DNA from: CANJDH01 sp031430015 | Lineage (GTDB): Bacteria; Pseudomonadota; Gammaproteobacteria; Burkholderiales; JAEUOS01 | Length of the DNA: 64,000 nucleotides | Direction: 5' to 3' | NCBI GenBank assembly: GCA_031430015.1 | Contig: JANPAR010000005.1 | Location: forward strand, 6,824 to 70,823 | Notes under the pieces: model-generated | The model's input: the letters and a program-made list of their open reading frames with translations, nothing else | The model's database searches: none | What the model was told of the DNA's origin: nothing | Shown here: piece by piece, positions 26,211 through 34,386 of the stretch | Layout: each line of letters starts with the position of its first letter | Numbering within the stretch: the first letter of the stretch is position 1 | Translations under genes and position numbers: made by a program

Positions 26211-26657
26211 ATGCCTGCAACTACCCCGATCTCCGGCCCGCATATCGGCACCTGGATGATCCAGTCCTACACGCGCGAAAACATCGCCACCGGCGAGAAG
26301 ACCGATCAGTTCGGACTGCGCCCCAGTGGCTATCTCATGTATGGCGCCGATGGCCGCATGTCGTCCTTGTTTGTGCACGATGGCCGCCGCGCGCCGGCCG
26401 AGATGATCGCGACCGAGGCCGAGCGCATTGATCTCTACGGCGGCATGATCGCCTATGGCGGCACCTACGTCATCGAAGGTGATCTGGTGCGCCATCACAT
26501 CGACACCTCGTGGAACCAGGCCTGGACCGGCACGGTGCTGGTGCGGCAGTTCAAGATCGAGGGTGACAAGCTCACCATTCGCACCCTGCCCTCGCCCAAC
26601 CCGGTCGATGGCATCGAGAGTTCGTCAGTGTTGATCTGGGAGCGCTTTCGCGCCTGA
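26211..26657 (+). CDS. Lipocalin-like domain protein
   Basis: This 148-residue protein is rich in beta strands and starts PISGPHIGTWMIQSYTRENI, followed by GYLMYGADGRMSSLF and GGTYVIEGDLVRHHID. These fit the bacterial lipocalin-like family often found in aromatic and steroid catabolic clusters. There is no signal peptide, so it acts in the cytoplasm, perhaps as a small-ligand binder. It is the only plus-strand gene in this stretch, divergent from the ligase and convergent with the fused dehydrogenase. The start at 26211 is chosen over a TTG 12 bases earlier. Confidence 0.72.
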   Translation: MPATTPISGPHIGTWMIQSYTRENIATGEKTDQFGLRPSGYLMYGADGRMSSLFVHDGRRAPAEMIATEAERIDLYGGMIAYGGTYVIEGDLVRHHIDTSWNQAWTGTVLVRQFKIEGDKLTIRTLPSPNPVDGIESSSVLIWERFRA

Positions 26658-26676
26658 ACGTTTTCGCCGAAATGCC

Positions 26677-28950
26677 TCATCGCGGCAACCCCAACCCGCG
26701 CTGCGCAATCAGGCTGCGCTGGATCTCATTGGTACCAATGCTGATGACCCACATCAGTGAGTGACGCAGTCCCTGCTCGAAACGGCCATTGAGCAGATTG
26801 CCGGGCGCGCCTTGCGACAGCGTCGCGCGCATGCCAAGAATCTCCAGCGCTGCTTCGTGAAAGCGCTCCATCAATTCACCAGAGAACACCTTGCTGATCG
26901 CGCCCATCTCCGGCGGAGTTGGCCCGCTCCCCGCCAACTCGGCGCAATGCATCATCAGTTGCCGCCCGACTTCAATCTCGACAGCGAGTTGCGCAATGCG
27001 GTCGCGCACCAGCGCATCCTCGCGCATCGGCTTGCCATCAATCTCCGACTCGCCGATCAAGCCGCACAGCAACTCGAATGCGTGCGCAACTTTCAACACG
27101 ATGCCACCGCCGACCAGGCCACGCTCGGTGGCGAGTGCGCTGGTCAAGACCTTCCAGCCGCCATCGACTTCACCGAGCAAGGCGTCAGCGGGCACGCGCA
27201 CGTCGTCGTAAAAAATGTTGGCGAACGTGCCGCCGTACATCGTCGCCGCCGGTTTGATGTCGATACCCGGCGCGTTCATCGGCACGATGAACATGCTGAT
27301 GCCCGCGTGCGAAGGCTTGGCCACTGGGTTGGTGCGCGCCGCGAGGAACATGTACTTGCCCCACCAGGTCGTCGTCCAGATCTTCTGGCCGTTGATCACC
27401 CACGCATCCCCATCGCGCACCGCAGATGTTTTGAGTGAGGCCAGGTCGGAGCCGGCGTTTGGCTCGCTGTAGCCCATGCCGTGCATCGCCTCGCCTTTGA
27501 GAATCTCGGGCAAATACTTTTGCTGCTGCGCCGGCGTGCCAAACAACATCAGGCCTGTCGACTGTATCGCCGCGCCGACGCGCGGCGCTTCGGCGCGCTC
27601 CATCTCTTCCATGAAAGCGATTTGTTCAATCGGCGAGCGCGCCTGCCCGCCGTGGTCGCGTGGCCAGGCAAGACCAATCCAGCCGGTGGTGCCGATGTCT
27701 TTGGCGAAGCTCGCGTCGAACTCGCGGTCGTGAAATTCTCGTGCATCGAACGCCGCCTTGCGCTCACCTGACCAATGCGTGTCGAGCCACTCACCCACTT
27801 GCGCACGCAATGCGTTACCTGCTTCACCGAGGTCGTAGCGCGGCAGCGTTCCAGCTTCAGTACCATCAAAAAAATGCGCCGCCAATTCACCACGCGCCCG
27901 CCGCACCCCGCCCATTGCCAGCGTATCAAGATGCACGCGCCGGAAATGGCGAGGCGCTTCGTGCTCCTCGGCGTAACCAATCGCACCAAACGCATGGTGT
28001 GTCTCCAGCGAGACTTGCCGCAAAGCCGGGCTGCCAAACGCACACGCTGCCGAAACAAAGTAGCGCCAGTCTTGCGCGCCCGCATCGTACTGCGCAGCGG
28101 CATTCGCAAGCGTCAGGCGCACACCCTCAAGACTGACAAGACCGTTCGCCAGCTTGTGCTGCACCGCCTGAAAGCTGCCGATCGGCTTGCCAAATTGCTG
28201 ACGCTCCTTGGCGTAGTCCACCGCTAGCTCAAACGCACGCCGCGCTGCACCATGCGCGCGCGCGAGCAGGCACAGGCGCCGAATCAAATGCAGATCGGCA
28301 CCGAGCGCCGCGGGCCATTCAACCATTTGCGCGGGGCAGCCGGACAAGGTCACTTCGGCGAGCGTGTCCATGCCCAGCGCGCGCGTGATGGTCGAGGTGC
28401 AACCCGGCGCAGCACAATCAACTAGCGCGGCACGTTCACCCTGACCCAACACGGCCAGCACATGCGTGGCCGCCTGCGCGCCATCCAAAAAGCGCAGCAC
28501 GCCGAACAGCTTCCCGCCACGCAAGGTGACCGCACTCGCGCTGCCCGTGTTGCGCCCCTCGTCATTCCCGGCAAAGCTGATCGCAAGCTGTGCGCTGCCG
28601 TCATGCAACTGCGTTTGCAACTCGCGCAGCACCGGCGCGCCCGCATGCGGCGCCTTCGCAGCACAGAGGGCAATATTGAGGAGAACCGCATCCACCAACG
28701 GTGTTGGGCATGCAGCCCGGCCCAGTTCCTCCATCACCACGATGGCTTCGGCCAGCCCGCCTTCTTCCGGATCGGTGCCTAGCGCAGTGAGACCTTGACC
28801 CGCCAGCCCGCGCCCGATCGATGCCAATGCGGCGGTGTCAGCCTGATGTGCGGCAGCCTGCCCGGCAGGCCAATGCTGCGCAAGAAAGCCGCGCACCGAC
28901 GCGCGCAGCAATGCGCGCTCCTCATTGCCCGGAGTGGTCATGGCGGTCAT
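26677..28950 (-). CDS. Fused two-domain acyl-CoA dehydrogenase (FadE34-like layout)
   Basis: This 757-residue protein is two acyl-CoA dehydrogenase units in one chain. Residues 1-365 form a divergent unit with YAKERQQFGKPIGSFQAVQH. Residues 375-757 form a canonical unit with GYSEPNAGSDLASLKTSA, the FAD-binding INGQKIWTT and the C-terminal GTNEIQRSLIAQRGLGLPR. The layout resembles actinobacterial FadE34, in which a usual heterotetramer is fused and only one half binds FAD, and which acts on sterol side chains. The reaction is alpha,beta-dehydrogenation of an acyl-CoA. A bulky ring-bearing substrate is inferred from this architecture only. Confidence 0.88.
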   Translation of the reverse strand: MTAMTTPGNEERALLRASVRGFLAQHWPAGQAAAHQADTAALASIGRGLAGQGLTALGTDPEEGGLAEAIVVMEELGRAACPTPLVDAVLLNIALCAAKAPHAGAPVLRELQTQLHDGSAQLAISFAGNDEGRNTGSASAVTLRGGKLFGVLRFLDGAQAATHVLAVLGQGERAALVDCAAPGCTSTITRALGMDTLAEVTLSGCPAQMVEWPAALGADLHLIRRLCLLARAHGAARRAFELAVDYAKERQQFGKPIGSFQAVQHKLANGLVSLEGVRLTLANAAAQYDAGAQDWRYFVSAACAFGSPALRQVSLETHHAFGAIGYAEEHEAPRHFRRVHLDTLAMGGVRRARGELAAHFFDGTEAGTLPRYDLGEAGNALRAQVGEWLDTHWSGERKAAFDAREFHDREFDASFAKDIGTTGWIGLAWPRDHGGQARSPIEQIAFMEEMERAEAPRVGAAIQSTGLMLFGTPAQQQKYLPEILKGEAMHGMGYSEPNAGSDLASLKTSAVRDGDAWVINGQKIWTTTWWGKYMFLAARTNPVAKPSHAGISMFIVPMNAPGIDIKPAATMYGGTFANIFYDDVRVPADALLGEVDGGWKVLTSALATERGLVGGGIVLKVAHAFELLCGLIGESEIDGKPMREDALVRDRIAQLAVEIEVGRQLMMHCAELAGSGPTPPEMGAISKVFSGELMERFHEAALEILGMRATLSQGAPGNLLNGRFEQGLRHSLMWVISIGTNEIQRSLIAQRGLGLPR

Positions 28951-28974
28951 GGCCCGGTCAAGTCGATGCGGGCA

Positions 28975-29961
28975 TCACTCCGAGCGAATGTTGTTGTCGC
29001 GAATGATCACGCTCCAGCGCGCGACATCCTCCGCAATCATCTCGGCCAATCGCTTGGGTGTCGCCGTCTTGGCCTGTACACCGAAGCCCGCGAAGCGCTG
29101 CTGCATCTCTGCCGGCGCAAGCGCCCGGTTGATGGCGTCATTGAGTTTGCCCACCACATCGGGCGGCGTATTGGCGGCGGCGATGAATCCGAACCAGGTC
29201 TCAGCGGCATAGCCCGGCACAACGCTGCCGACGGTCGGTGCGCCCGGTGCCAGCGGCGTGGGTTCAGCGGAAGCGACGCCGAGCAGCTTCAATTTGCCGT
29301 TGGCGATGAAACCGTTCATCGCAGACGAGGCCGAGGTGATCAGCATTTTGACTTCACCTGCGACCACGGCATTGGTGGTCGGGGCCTGCCCCTTGTAGGG
29401 GATGTGCGTCATCTTCACGCCGACGCTGCGCGCGAACAGCTCGCTGGCGAGATGGCCGAAGGAGCCGGTACCGGCTGATGCGAAGTCTGGTGGCGAGGGC
29501 TGTTGCTTGAGATAGTCGATGAAGCCTTTGAGGTCGTTGGGGGGTATCGACGCGGGGATCACGAGGAACAGAGGCGAGAGCGACACCAGCGCGATCGGCG
29601 AGAAATCCTTGATGCCGTCGATGCCGGGGTCCTTGACAACGAAGGGGGCGACGGCGACGATGCCGCTGTTGATGAACAGCAGGGTGTGGCCGTCAGGGGT
29701 CGAGCGCGCCACTTCGCGCGCGGCAATGAGGCCTCCAGCCCCGGGCTTGTTTTCCACCAGCACCGGCTGGCCGAGCGACTTTTGCAGCGGCTCTTGCAGG
29801 GCGCGCGCCATTAAATCCGTGGTGCCGCCCGCCGGGTAGGGCACGACGAAGCGAATCGGCTTGGACGGAAAAGCCTGCCCGAATGCAGCGCTGCTGGTGG
29901 CCAAAGCCACGCCCGCTGCCAGTGCTGCCAGCCCTCTTCGAACAAAGACGGAAATGCGCAT
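28975..29961 (-). CDS. Bug/TctC-family periplasmic receptor C
   Basis: This 328-residue receptor has an arginine-rich start, a signal peptide ending near AAFGQA, and then FPSKPIRFVVPYPAGGTTD. The HIPYKGQAPTTNAVVAGEV segment and the terminal ARWSVIIRDNNIRSE are family features. It lies between two acyl-CoA dehydrogenase genes, 24 bases from each, so one transcript is likely. No membrane subunits are near. Confidence 0.9.
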   Translation of the reverse strand: MRISVFVRRGLAALAAGVALATSSAAFGQAFPSKPIRFVVPYPAGGTTDLMARALQEPLQKSLGQPVLVENKPGAGGLIAAREVARSTPDGHTLLFINSGIVAVAPFVVKDPGIDGIKDFSPIALVSLSPLFLVIPASIPPNDLKGFIDYLKQQPSPPDFASAGTGSFGHLASELFARSVGVKMTHIPYKGQAPTTNAVVAGEVKMLITSASSAMNGFIANGKLKLLGVASAEPTPLAPGAPTVGSVVPGYAAETWFGFIAAANTPPDVVGKLNDAINRALAPAEMQQRFAGFGVQAKTATPKRLAEMIAEDVARWSVIIRDNNIRSE

Positions 29962-29985
29962 GCCACTCTCCTTGAAATGCCGGGG

Positions 29986-31125
29986 TTACTTGAGCAGATG
30001 GCGCGCGATCACCATGCGCTGAATCTGGTTGGTGCCTTCGAAAATTTGCGCCAGCTTGGCGTCACGCATCATGCGCTCGACCGGGTAATCCTTGGTGTAG
30101 CCGTAGCCACCGAACACCTGCACTGCGTCGGTGGTCACTTGCATCGCCATGTCGCTGCCGAAACATTTGGCGTGGCTGGCGAGCACGGTGAGGCGCGCGA
30201 AGTCGCCGTCGTCGCCGGCGCGTGCGCACTCGTAGACCAATGCACGTGCTGCTTCGATCTGGATCGACATGTCAGCCAGCATGAACTGGATGCCCTGAAA
30301 CTCGGCGATGCTGCGTTTGAATTGTTTGCGCTCTTTGGCATACGCCACCGACGCATCCAGCGCGCCCTGCGCCAGCCCGACGGCCTGCGCGCCGATGGTG
30401 GGGCGATTCATGTCGAGCGCGCGCATCGAGGCGCGAAAGCCCTTGCCTTCTTCGCCGACCAGGTTTTCAGCCGGCACGCGCACGTCGTCGAGGAAGATTG
30501 GCGTGTTGGGCGCACCGCGCCAGCCCATCTTGCGCTCGTGGCGACCGAAGGTGATGCCCTTCATCTTTTTCGGCTCGAGGATGAAGGCGCTGATGCCTTC
30601 GGCGCCGGATGATCCGCTGGTACGCGCGAACAACACGATGTAGTCGGCGATCACGCCGTAGCTGCACCATTGCTTGCGGCCATTGAGCACGTAGCAGTCG
30701 CCATCCGTCACGGCGCGCGTGTTCATGGCGCTCACGTCCGAGCCGGCCTGCGGCTCCGAGATTGCGATCGCCGTCACGACGCCGCCTTTGGCGATGATGG
30801 GAAGAAAGCGCTTGCGCTGCTCCTCCGAGCCGAAATGCAGCAAGGGCATGGTGAACATGGTGTTGAGGCCGGCAATCGAGCCGCAGGCGGGCGAGGCGCG
30901 CGACACTTCTTCACGCGCCATGCACAGCATGGTGAGATTGCCGTTGGGGCCACCGTAGGCTTCGGGCACCAGCAGTTGCATCAGGCCCATGTCGCCAAAG
31001 ATGGGCAGCAGTTCGTCGGGGAAACGGTCGTTCTCGTCGATTTCGGCAGCGATCGGCGCAACGTGCTTCTCGACCATGCGGCGGATGCTGTCGCGGAAGG
31101 CGAGTTGGTCTTCGGTGAAGGGCAT
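29986..31125 (-). CDS. Acyl-CoA dehydrogenase
   Basis: This 379-residue protein is a typical single-domain acyl-CoA dehydrogenase: N-terminal helical MPFTEDQLAFRDSIRRMVEKH, the ISEPQAGSDVSAM and NGRKQWCSYG flavin segments, and the C-terminal EGTNQIQRMVIARHLLK. The catalytic base should be the Glu near GGYGYTKDYPVER. It introduces a 2,3-double bond using FAD and passes electrons to ETF. The ATG at 31125 restores normal family length. Its gene is divergent from the enoyl-CoA hydratase gene, with a candidate FadR-type operator between them. Confidence 0.93.
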   Translation of the reverse strand: MPFTEDQLAFRDSIRRMVEKHVAPIAAEIDENDRFPDELLPIFGDMGLMQLLVPEAYGGPNGNLTMLCMAREEVSRASPACGSIAGLNTMFTMPLLHFGSEEQRKRFLPIIAKGGVVTAIAISEPQAGSDVSAMNTRAVTDGDCYVLNGRKQWCSYGVIADYIVLFARTSGSSGAEGISAFILEPKKMKGITFGRHERKMGWRGAPNTPIFLDDVRVPAENLVGEEGKGFRASMRALDMNRPTIGAQAVGLAQGALDASVAYAKERKQFKRSIAEFQGIQFMLADMSIQIEAARALVYECARAGDDGDFARLTVLASHAKCFGSDMAMQVTTDAVQVFGGYGYTKDYPVERMMRDAKLAQIFEGTNQIQRMVIARHLLK

Positions 31126-31254
31126 GGAAGTTCTCTGCAGTGGCGAACGTTTTGGTGAAAAAGGGGCGGCAATGCACGTGCAAGTGAGCGCACCGGCCGG
31201 GCACCAGGTAATTCGGAGCGCGACGACACGGCATTTGTTCTGACAAAATGGCAC

Positions 31255-31283
31255 TTGTTTTTAATGGTAGCACCATTTAGAAT
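31255..31283 (+). promoter_or_regulatory. Promoter with FadR-type operator in the spacer
   Basis: TTGTTT and TAGAAT are exactly 17 bases apart, a good sigma-70 promoter directed at the enoyl-CoA hydratase gene. The spacer holds the perfect inverted repeat AATGGT-AGC-ACCATT (31263-31277). TGGT-N3-ACCA is the core site of FadR/FCD-type GntR regulators, and such a regulator is encoded two genes downstream. Binding there would block polymerase. The site also lies upstream of the divergent dehydrogenase gene. Confidence 0.65.
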
Positions 31284-31339
31284 AAACGCTTCGTCACTTC
31301 CCGTCAAGCGCAATGATGTTGCGTTGACCCCACCGCCCC

Positions 31340-32176
31340 ATGTCAACTACCGCCACTACCGCCACCCCCGCCATCGACTACTCCCGCTACGAGTGCCTGA
31401 AGATCGAGAAAGTAGGCAAGCTCGCCATCGTCACCCTCAACCAGCCGGAAACCGGCAACCGCATCGCGCACCGCTTTCACGTCGAGTTGCAGGACATCTG
31501 GGCCGATCTGTCGCGCGACAAGGGCGTCAACGCCATTCTGCTGCAAGGCTCGGGAAAATATTTCAGCGTCGGCGGCAATGTCAAGGGCATGCTGGAGCGC
31601 CCCGGCGGTGATGTGTTTGAAGAAGGCGAGATGATCGAGCCCACCGGCGGGCGGCGCATCGTGCAAAACATCCTTGACTGCGACCAGCCAGTGGTGTGCG
31701 CGATCAACGGCGATTGCATTGGCCTTGCGGCCACCATTGCGCTGCTGTGCGACATCACGGTGGCATCCGAGACGGCGCGCATTGGCGATCCGCACGTGAA
31801 GATCGGCCTCGTGGCCGGTGACGGCGGCGCGGTGATCTGGCCGCTGCTGGTAGGGCCAAACCGTGCCAAGGAGTATTTGATGCGCGGCACGCTCATCAAG
31901 GGCGCGGAGGCTGCACGCATCGGGCTGGTCAATCACGCAGTGCCGGTCGAGCAGGTCTACGCCAAGGCACGCGAGATCGCTGAAGAACTTGCCAATGGCC
32001 CGACCTGGGCGATCCGCTGGACCAAGCTGTCGGTCAACAAACAATTGAAAGATCAGTTCAACCTCATCATGGATACGTCTTACGCACTGGAGATGATGAC
32101 GTTCCAGACCGAAGACCACAAGGAAGCCGTGCGCGCCTTTGTCGAAAAGCGCAAGCCGGTGTATAGCGGGCGCTGA
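31340..32176 (+). CDS. Enoyl-CoA hydratase/isomerase family protein
   Basis: This 278-residue crotonase-fold protein has the oxyanion-hole region GSGKYFSVGGNVKGML and the second helix VVCAINGDCIGLAATIALLCD. At the positions of the two catalytic Glu of enoyl-CoA hydratase it has GDPHVKIGLVAGDGG, where the Asp and Gly pattern differs; other crotonase reactions are thus possible. An N-terminal stretch rich in Thr and Ala precedes the fold. It is the first gene of an operon with the GntR regulator and CoA-transferase. Confidence 0.87.
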   Translation: MSTTATTATPAIDYSRYECLKIEKVGKLAIVTLNQPETGNRIAHRFHVELQDIWADLSRDKGVNAILLQGSGKYFSVGGNVKGMLERPGGDVFEEGEMIEPTGGRRIVQNILDCDQPVVCAINGDCIGLAATIALLCDITVASETARIGDPHVKIGLVAGDGGAVIWPLLVGPNRAKEYLMRGTLIKGAEAARIGLVNHAVPVEQVYAKAREIAEELANGPTWAIRWTKLSVNKQLKDQFNLIMDTSYALEMMTFQTEDHKEAVRAFVEKRKPVYSGR

Positions 32177-32230
32177 CGAGCCAGTTCCATTCCGTTTCAC
32201 TTCACTCAACGCACGCGCAATCGGACCGCA

Positions 32231-33028
32231 ATGGCTACCGCTCCCTCCAGTCTCGTCTTCGCGCCTGTGCATACGCGGCGCGCGTTTGAGGAAATTTGCC
32301 TGCGCATTCGCGAGCAACTCACCGCCGGTGCGCTCAAGCCCGGCGACAAGCTGCCGGCCGAGCGGGACCTGGCGCAGCAAATGGGCGTCGGCCGCAACGC
32401 CTTGCGCGAGGCTTTGCGCAGCCTTGAAATCGCTGGCATCGTAAGACTGCAAAAAGGCGTCAAAGGCGGCGCCTTCATTCACGACGGCGATCCTGACCGC
32501 ATGAATCAGGTGGTGCAGGATATGTTCTCGCTCGGCTCGATCTCGATGGACGAACTCACCGAGGCGCGCATTCACACCCAGGACATGGTGGTGCGCCTCG
32601 CCTGTGAGCGCGCCACCAAGACTGATTTTGATGCCATCGAGGCCAACCTTGCCCATACCGAATCGGTGACGCATGCGGGCAAGTTTCTCGACCGCGTGGA
32701 ATGCTCGCGAGAGTTCTACCGTTTGCTCGCGGCGGCGACACGCAATCAGGTGCTGTCGATGATGGTGCATTCACTCACCGAAATTCTGATGCAGTTCGTT
32801 TACGCGCGCGTCGCCGCTGGCGGTGCGCCACAGCCGCGGCTGGTCGAGAAGCGCCGCGAGTTTTTGGCTGCGCTGCGCGCACGCGATGCGGCTCGTGCCA
32901 CACGCCTGATGAAGACCCATTTGAAATCGGTGCATCTACTGCTGCGCCCTGCTTCACCGCAACCTGGCAAGCCCGGCAAGTCGGTCAAGACAACCAACAC
33001 GCCGCACGCCAACAAGACTCGCACATGA
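32231..33028 (+). CDS. GntR-family transcriptional regulator, FadR/FCD subfamily
   Basis: This 265-residue regulator has an N-terminal winged helix (LKPGDKLPAERDLAQQMGVG then NALREALRSLEIAGIV) and an all-helical FCD ligand domain from about residue 95, with metal-binding-type His/Asp residues. Members sense an acyl-CoA or organic acid and usually repress nearby genes. The TGGT-N3-ACCA site before the hydratase gene is its probable operator. The C-terminus has a basic tail of about 25 residues. Its stop overlaps the next start in ATGA. Confidence 0.9.
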   Translation: MATAPSSLVFAPVHTRRAFEEICLRIREQLTAGALKPGDKLPAERDLAQQMGVGRNALREALRSLEIAGIVRLQKGVKGGAFIHDGDPDRMNQVVQDMFSLGSISMDELTEARIHTQDMVVRLACERATKTDFDAIEANLAHTESVTHAGKFLDRVECSREFYRLLAAATRNQVLSMMVHSLTEILMQFVYARVAAGGAPQPRLVEKRREFLAALRARDAARATRLMKTHLKSVHLLLRPASPQPGKPGKSVKTTNTPHANKTRT

Positions 33029-34227
33029 CAGCATCCACTTCCACCGGCAACGCAGGCGAGGCCCTCGCCGGCCTGCGCGTACTCGACTTCACCAGCATGA
33101 TCGCGGGGCCGTATGCCGCGCGTCTTCTCGCCGACCTGGGGGCCGAAGTCATCAAGATCGAGCCGCCCGGCGGCGAAGACATGCGCCAGCGTGCGCCGCT
33201 TGTCGATGGCCACAGCCGCTATTTCGGCCAGCTCAACGCCGGCAAGCGAAGCATCACACTGGATCTTAAAAATGCCGGGGCGCTCAAGCTTGTCCTGCGC
33301 ATGATCGAGAAGGTGGATGTGCTGATCGAGAATTTTCGCCCTGGCGTGATGCAACGCCTCGGCCTTGATTTCGCCACCTTGAGCAGAATCAATCCACGTC
33401 TGGTGTATTGCTCGATCTCTGGCTACGGGCAGACCGGCGCTGCGACCGGCCGGCCGGCCTATGCGCCGGTGGTGCATGCTGCGAGTGGCTTTGACAAAAC
33501 GCTGGCGCGCTACGCCGGTGGCAGCGACCGGCCTGCCAGTGGCGCGGTCTTCATTGCCGATGTGCTGGGCGGTATCTACGCCTGCTCTGCAATCCAGACC
33601 GCGCTGTTGCAGCGGGTGCGCACTGGCACCGGCCAGCAAGTCGATGTGGCGCTGATGGACTGCATGCTCAATCTGCTCGTATATGAATTGCAGGAAGCAC
33701 AGGTGCCACCCATGCCACCGCGTTTTTCCTACGGGCCGATCCGCGCCGCCGGCGGCGACTTGCTGATTGCACCGATCACGCAGCGCAATTTCACGATGCT
33801 GTGCGATGCCATCGGCCAGCCAGCGTTGAAAACCGATGCGCGCTTTTCCACCGTGGCGGCGCGCTCACGCAACTGGTATGCATTGATGGCGTATGCAGAG
33901 GCCTGGGCTGGCAGCCGCACCGTGAGCGAATGTATTGCCGTGCTCGACGCTGGCGGGGTGCCGTGTTCGCACTACGCCGAAGCTGCCGACGCGCTCACGA
34001 ATGCAGATCTGATTGCGCGCGGCACCTTCGCCAACATCACTGACGGCGGCGGCACTTACAAGGGCATCAACCCGCCGTACCAACTATCCGGCACGCATGC
34101 CGGGATGCGCGAGCAGGTGCCCGGCGCAGGCGAGCATGGCGAAACCATCTTGCGTGAATGGCTGGGCTTGAGCGCCGCTGAGCTGGCCCAGGCCAGGTCG
34201 GATGGACTGCTCGGCACCTCGCCATAG
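33025..34227 (+). CDS. Class III CoA-transferase (CaiB/BaiF family)
   Basis: This 400-residue protein starts its domain with LRVLDFTSMIAGPYAARLLADLGAEVIKIE, the standard opening of family III CoA-transferases, and carries the catalytic Asp in VDVALMDCML near residue 209. It moves CoA between carboxylic acids without ATP and works as an interlaced dimer. The start overlaps the GntR gene stop, so the two are translationally coupled. It probably activates the pathway acid or recycles CoA from a product. Confidence 0.92.
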   Translation: MTASTSTGNAGEALAGLRVLDFTSMIAGPYAARLLADLGAEVIKIEPPGGEDMRQRAPLVDGHSRYFGQLNAGKRSITLDLKNAGALKLVLRMIEKVDVLIENFRPGVMQRLGLDFATLSRINPRLVYCSISGYGQTGAATGRPAYAPVVHAASGFDKTLARYAGGSDRPASGAVFIADVLGGIYACSAIQTALLQRVRTGTGQQVDVALMDCMLNLLVYELQEAQVPPMPPRFSYGPIRAAGGDLLIAPITQRNFTMLCDAIGQPALKTDARFSTVAARSRNWYALMAYAEAWAGSRTVSECIAVLDAGGVPCSHYAEAADALTNADLIARGTFANITDGGGTYKGINPPYQLSGTHAGMREQVPGAGEHGETILREWLGLSAAELAQARSDGLLGTSP

Positions 34228-34327
34228 CGCGTTCATCTCTGCGGCAGGCCTGCATCGCGCGATGCGCCGCCACTACTCAGTACGCTGCCACGAGTACCCT
34301 GCCACGACACAGCCCCATTTCGAGCGT

Positions 34328-34359
34328 AAAAAAGCCCGCCATAAACGGCGGGCTTTTTT
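34328..34359. terminator. Bidirectional intrinsic terminator
   Basis: aagcccgcc pairs with ggcgggctt around a six-base loop, with A residues before and T residues after the stem. It can therefore stop transcription from the CoA-transferase operon and from the convergent helicase gene. Confidence 0.9.
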
Positions 34360-34386
34360 ATGACCAGCAGCGCTGGTACGCGGCGC

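Noticed and set aside
31343..32770. A 475-codon minus-strand frame opposite the hydratase and GntR genes
   Set aside because: It spans two well-supported genes in antisense and has no recognisable protein pattern.
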